From Myxococcales bacterium (GTDB taxonomy: Bacteria > Myxococcota_A > Polyangia > Nannocystales > Nannocystaceae), in NCBI GenBank assembly GCA_020633335.1, contig JACKDU010000008.1, positions 124,001 through 188,000 on the forward strand: a stretch of 64,000 nucleotides of DNA. The letters run 5' to 3'. The position numbers were made by a program, and so were the translations under genes. The notes below the pieces were generated by a model that did no database searches, was not told the DNA's origin, and was given only the letters and a program-made list of their open reading frames with translations. Positions 60,651 through 64,000 of the stretch are shown in pieces. Numbering within the stretch: position 1 is the first letter of the stretch; every line of letters starts with the position of its first letter.

Positions 60651-62096
60651 ATGACGTCGACGACGCCCCCGACGTGGGAGGTCAACCTCCCCGACAGCTT
60701 CCACGCGGCGTGGCTCCACCCCGACGGTCGGCGCCTCGTGCTCTCGATCAACCTCCCCGGGTCGGAGTCCGCGCTCCAGATCTTCGACTTGGAGCGCGGG
60801 ACGCTCTCTGAGCGGGTGCTCCTCGACGGCGGCTTCCAGCGCTCCATCATGCTCGAGCACGCGACCCTGGCGGACGCAATCTCGCTGGTGCGGATCTACG
60901 GCGACTACATGCGCGAACGCGCGCAGCGGGTGCTCGTCGACCTCGAGACGGGCACGGTGAGCTACCGCGCTCCACAGATGCTCCCGGGGTACCTCCGCAC
61001 GGTCACGAGCGCCGGTGACCTCATCGTCGCCAGCGGGCCCGCGGAGATGCTCCGCTTCGAAGCCGTCCTCGACCGCGTCGAGTCGACGCCCCGCTCCTGG
61101 CGCGCGCGCGCGCGCAACCGCGAGTACGACGTCGACCCGACCGGTCGCTGGCTGGTCGCCCACTTCGAGGGGCGCTACTTCATCCACGACCTCTGGCGAG
61201 CCGCCGTCCGTCGTCGACGGCGCTACTACAGCCGCTCGTTCTCGTGGATCGAGGTCGCGCCGGACGGCCAGCGCTTCTACGCCCTCGGCGCGAACGGGCG
61301 GGAGCTCTGCGTCTTCTCCCTCCCCCAGGGGCGGCTCCTCCGGCGCTGGACCCTCCTCGTGGGGGTCGGCGAGGTCCGCTGCGAGGGCGCGGGTGAGACG
61401 CTCCTCCTCCTCCAACAATCCCTTGAGGGGGCTCGCGCCTGGCGCTTCGATCCGGAGCGCGAGCGCGGCGCGCTCGTGTGGTCCCTCCCGGGCCTGCACA
61501 CGATCCACATCTTCGACGGCTGGCTCCTCCGCGAGACGTGGACGGCCATCCAACTCTACGACTTGCGCCGCCCGACGGCGCTGGATCTCGAGCTCACGGC
61601 GCCCCGGGCCGCGCCCCTCCAGGGCAAGGTCTACGCGCTCAGCGGGCCCTTCGAGCGCGTCGACAAGGGCCGTCTTCGTCGCGACCTGCGGGCCTGCGGC
61701 GCGAGCGTGGTCGGCTCGCTCGCGCGGGGGATGACGGCCCTCCTCGCCGGCCGCGGCGAGACCGCGACCAAGCGGCGCGCCCGGGCGCTTGGGATCCCGA
61801 TCGTCGAGGAGGCGGGCCTCAGCGACGCCCTCCTCCTCGGCCTCGAGTGCGACACGCCCCGGCGCTGGGCGATCCTCGAGGCGCTCCTGGATCGCGGCCC
61901 CAACGTCTTCACCTGCGAGCACGTCCTCGCGCACCTCGATCTCTGGCCGCAGGACGCCCGCGAGGGCGTCACCGCGCGGGTCAACGCGTGCATGGAGGCC
62001 TGGCCGGAGCCGCTGCGGAGCGAGGGCCTCCAGCGCCTCGAGGTGTGGTCGCAGGGCGGCGAGGCCCGGCGACCGACGGATGGGCGAGGGCGCTAG
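60651..62096 (+). CDS. Beta-propeller protein with C-terminal BRCT-like domain
   Basis: Residues 1-315 contain repeating strands of WD40/propeller type (FHAAWLHPDGRRLVLSINLPG, VDPTGRWLVAHFEG, VAPDGQRFYALGANG). Residues about 323-395 (LQGKVYALSGPFERVDKGRLRRDLRACGASVVGSLARGMTALLAG, quoted in part, then RRARALGIPIVEEAGL) match a BRCT domain. In bacteria BRCT is mainly known from DNA ligase LigA. The last 75 residues are helical. It has no signal peptide and looks cytoplasmic. The promoter is start-proximal. Confidence 0.72.
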   Translation: MTSTTPPTWEVNLPDSFHAAWLHPDGRRLVLSINLPGSESALQIFDLERGTLSERVLLDGGFQRSIMLEHATLADAISLVRIYGDYMRERAQRVLVDLETGTVSYRAPQMLPGYLRTVTSAGDLIVASGPAEMLRFEAVLDRVESTPRSWRARARNREYDVDPTGRWLVAHFEGRYFIHDLWRAAVRRRRRYYSRSFSWIEVAPDGQRFYALGANGRELCVFSLPQGRLLRRWTLLVGVGEVRCEGAGETLLLLQQSLEGARAWRFDPERERGALVWSLPGLHTIHIFDGWLLRETWTAIQLYDLRRPTALDLELTAPRAAPLQGKVYALSGPFERVDKGRLRRDLRACGASVVGSLARGMTALLAGRGETATKRRARALGIPIVEEAGLSDALLLGLECDTPRRWAILEALLDRGPNVFTCEHVLAHLDLWPQDAREGVTARVNACMEAWPEPLRSEGLQRLEVWSQGGEARRPTDGRGR

Positions 62097-62122
62097 CCAG
62101 CGGCGACGACCCGCGCCCCAAA

Positions 62123-62141
62123 GACATGTCCAAAGGACCAG
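62123..62141. repeat. Palindromic element between convergent genes
   Basis: GACATGTCC-AAA-GGACCAG has GTCC/GGAC arms and a 3-nt loop. It touches the stop of the LysR gene and lies 26 bp after the propeller-BRCT gene, in position for a bidirectional terminator. Confidence 0.65.
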
Positions 62142-63035
62142 CTAGCGCGCGAAGACCTCGAGCGCCAGCTCGCGGAAGGCCGCGACCTTCGCCGGCAGGT
62201 GCCTCGCGGTCGGATAGACCAGGTAGAGCGCGCCGCCGCCGGCGTCGAAGTCGGGGAGCACCCTCACCATCCGCCCCTCGCGGATCGCCTCGTCGCAGTG
62301 GATGCTCGGCAGGAGGCCGATCCCGGCGCCGGCGAGGACCGCCCCGCGGACGAAGCCGAAGTCGTCGCCGCTGATCGGGCCGCGGGCCCGCACCTTGACG
62401 CCCGCGCCCCGCCGGCGCAGGCGCAGGAGCGCCTCGCCCTCGCTCGCCCGGAAGAGGACGTGCTGGTGGCGCTCGAGCTCGGCCGGCGAGCGCGGGAGGC
62501 CGTTGGCCTGGACGTAGCTCGGCGAGGCGACCAGCCAGGCGCAGAGGTCACCGAGCTTGCGGGCGACCAGCGACGAGTCGCGGAGGCGGCCGGCCCGGAT
62601 CGCGACGTCGAAGCCCTCGCCGACGAGGTCGACGATCCGCCCGCTCAGCTCGACCTCGACGCGGACCTCGGGGTAGCGGGTGACGTAGCGGTGGACGATC
62701 TCGGCGACCAGGGTCGGCCCGAGGTCCTGCGGCGCGGTGATCCGCAGGACCCCGCGGGGCGCCTCCTGGAGGTCGCGGAGCGCCTTCGCGGCGCCGCTCA
62801 GCGACTCGAGCGCCCCCTCGGAGCGCTCGCGGAGGAAGGCGCCCTCGCGGGTGAGCGAGACCTTGCGGGTGGTCCGCTGGAGGAGGCGGACGCTGAGCGA
62901 CTCCTCGAGGCGGGCGATCGCCCGCGAGACCGTCGAGGTCGGCACCCCGAGCGAGCGGGCCGCCCCCGAGAAGGAGCCGCGCTCGGCGACCCGGATGAAG
63001 GTGGCGAGGTCGTTGAGGTCGATTGTTGCGGACAT
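62142..63035 (-). CDS. LysR-family transcriptional regulator
   Basis: The N-terminal winged helix-turn-helix is typical: LATFIRVAERGSFSGAARSLGVPTSTVSRAIARLEE. The C-terminal effector domain has VLRITAPQDLGPTLVAEIV and GAGIGLLPSIHCDEAI. The ATG at 63035 places the HTH at residues 9-45, as usual for the family. It is divergent from the DoxX gene, with an 80-bp gap, and probably regulates it, as is common for LysR proteins of the aromatic/redox-sensing subgroup. Confidence 0.93.
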   Translation of the reverse strand: MSATIDLNDLATFIRVAERGSFSGAARSLGVPTSTVSRAIARLEESLSVRLLQRTTRKVSLTREGAFLRERSEGALESLSGAAKALRDLQEAPRGVLRITAPQDLGPTLVAEIVHRYVTRYPEVRVEVELSGRIVDLVGEGFDVAIRAGRLRDSSLVARKLGDLCAWLVASPSYVQANGLPRSPAELERHQHVLFRASEGEALLRLRRRGAGVKVRARGPISGDDFGFVRGAVLAGAGIGLLPSIHCDEAIREGRMVRVLPDFDAGGGALYLVYPTARHLPAKVAAFRELALEVFAR

Positions 63036-63115
63036 GCACCAATCCTTTGCGAAAGACCACTCTACCGCATCAGCGAGCCCGCGCCCATGCTCTCGACATA
63101 CCAAGGAGCAACGCC

Positions 63116-63565
63116 ATGTCCGACCGCACCCCGATCCTCCCCCTCGCCCTCCGCGCCCTCCTCGGCGGCGCCTTCCTCGTCTTCGGCCTCAACGGCTTCC
63201 TCGGCTTCATGCCGAACCCGCCGATGGGCCCCGAGGCGGGCGCCTTCATGGGCGCGCTGGCGGCGACCGGCTACATGTTCCCGCTGATCAAGGGCTTCGA
63301 GGTGATCGCCGGTGGGATGATCCTCGCCGGCTTCCGGGTCCCCCTCGCGCTCCTCTTCCTCGCGCCGATCCTCGTCAACATCCTCGCCTTCCACCTCGCG
63401 CTCGCGCCCGCCGGCAGCGGCCTCGTCCTCGCGCTCGTGGCCGCGGAGATCGGCCTCGCCTGGCTCTACCGCGACGCCTGGCGCGGGGTCCTGGGCAGCG
63501 TCCAGCCCCGCGGGGCCGCCCTCCAGGCCCGCGGCCAGGGGTCGCCGGCGACCTCGATGGCCTGA
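63116..63565 (+). CDS. DoxX-family membrane protein
   Basis: 149 residues with four membrane helices. The family pattern is ALRALLGGAFLVFGLNGFLGFMPNP at the N-terminus and YMFPLIKGFEVIAGGMILAG in the middle. An AAGGAGC ribosome site lies 7 bp before the ATG. DoxX-like proteins are linked to quinone or thiol redox handling at the membrane. The divergent LysR gene is the likely regulator. Confidence 0.88.
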   Translation: MSDRTPILPLALRALLGGAFLVFGLNGFLGFMPNPPMGPEAGAFMGALAATGYMFPLIKGFEVIAGGMILAGFRVPLALLFLAPILVNILAFHLALAPAGSGLVLALVAAEIGLAWLYRDAWRGVLGSVQPRGAALQARGQGSPATSMA

Positions 63566-63573
63566 TGCCCGCG

Positions 63574-64000
63574 CTAGAGCGCCGACATCTCGCCGACGAG
63601 GGCCGCGAAGTCGACGCCGAAGCGCCCGTCGGCGTCGAGGATCGCCGCCCGCGCGCCGAGCTCCTCGGCCCCCAGCGGCGCCCCCTCGCGGCGGGCGAGG
63701 ACGTGGCGCTGCGTCGATCCCTTGACCTTGATCATCATCAGGCTCGGGAGGACCTCGGCGATCGCCTCGACGTGCTCGCGGTAGCCCGAGCGGAAGTGGA
63801 GGTTGAAGGCGACCACCCCGTCGGGGGCGAGGCGGGCGGCGATCGCCTCGAGGATCGCCCGCTGCCTGAGCCCCCGCGGGACCCCGGCGTTGTCGGTCCC
63901 CTCGGCGCTCGGCTCGAGGAAGGCGTCGACGTAGATCAGGTCGTAGCTGCGATCCGCACCGCCGATCCAGGCGATCGCGTCGGCCGTGAAGATCCGCAGC
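63574..64000 (-). CDS. Spermidine-synthase-like protein, 5' end missing
   Basis: The frame is open to the end of the window, so the N-terminus lies beyond it. Visible are RIFTADAIAWI, YDLIYVDAFLEPS and a further ILEAIAARLAPDGVVAFNL. The pattern of VDAF followed by LxPxGxxxxN matches the second half of the Rossmann domain in spermidine-synthase-like proteins. The C-terminus is GRFGVDFAALVGEMSAL. It converges on the DoxX gene with an 8-bp gap. This is a different subgroup from the membrane-bound SpeE at 55158. Confidence 0.75.
   Translation of the reverse strand, partial: LRIFTADAIAWIGGADRSYDLIYVDAFLEPSAEGTDNAGVPRGLRQRAILEAIAARLAPDGVVAFNLHFRSGYREHVEAIAEVLPSLMMIKVKGSTQRHVLARREGAPLGAEELGARAAILDADGRFGVDFAALVGEMSAL

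Overview
The window is about 64 kb of very GC-rich, densely coding DNA. It looks like a myxobacterium, most likely from the Nannocystaceae side of Myxococcota. The signs are a eukaryote-type Ser/Thr kinase, FHA and CHASE2-cyclase signalling proteins, many lipoproteins with Thr/Ser-rich (TSTST) linkers followed by Cys-rich or VWA domains, and an aromatic-carotenoid gene set. This placement is inferred from gene content; there is no rRNA gene in the window. No tRNA, CRISPR array, insertion sequence or prophage was seen.

Layout. 1-4.4 kb: the end of a Ca2+/Na+ exchanger, an FHA protein and two lipoproteins. 4.4-10.1 kb: carotenoid genes crtC and crtD (minus) divergent from crtE, a crtT-like methyltransferase and crtU (plus). 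10.4-18.0 kb: a degenerate VWA lipoprotein, a beta-propeller lipoprotein, a transmembrane Ser/Thr kinase with a membrane partner, and a ferritin-like lipoprotein. 18.1-20.3 kb: lycopene cyclase crtY with a Rieske oxygenase. 20.4-33.5 kb: mostly housekeeping and unknown genes (truA, pssA, a possible caspase-like protein, a degenerate LytM protein, a FecR-like lipoprotein with a CHASE2 adenylate cyclase, an acyl-CoA dehydrogenase, a C39-like cysteine protease). 33.7-35.7 kb: two paralogous Cys-rich lipoproteins. 35.8-48.4 kb: a tightly packed four-gene minus-strand cassette. 48.6-51.4 kb: a TerB/Coq4-like fusion, a Popeye-like cyclic-nucleotide-binding membrane protein and a cytochrome c lipoprotein. 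51.5-60.5 kb: a DUF3089 hydrolase, then a DUF4178/DUF4178/DUF350/spermidine-synthase cluster, a Tat-exported flavoprotein and a membrane protein. 60.7-64 kb: a propeller-BRCT protein, a LysR regulator divergent from DoxX, and part of a second spermidine-synthase-like protein.

The carotenoid genes together suggest a monocyclic aromatic carotenoid. CrtE supplies GGPP, CrtY closes one end, CrtU converts that ring to an aromatic one, CrtC hydrates the open end and CrtD desaturates it. The Rieske protein next to CrtY could add a further oxidation. Phytoene synthase is not in the window.

The most unusual locus is the cassette at 35818-48351. It encodes a secreted, membrane-anchored VWA protein, a tubulin/FtsZ-like GTPase, a second membrane-anchored tubulin-like protein without the GTPase signature, and a multi-pass membrane protein fused to a degenerate MrfA/DUF1998-type helicase. 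I read it as a membrane-associated tubulin-like machine, possibly for conflict, DNA handling or membrane remodelling; I do not know a described system with this composition.

Two genome-scale signals also stand out. One is a family of short palindromes (core GATGTCC-NNNN-GGACATC and relatives) at gene ends and inside coding regions. The other is a recurring TANNNT box 6-9 bp before start codons, which points to frequent leaderless transcripts.
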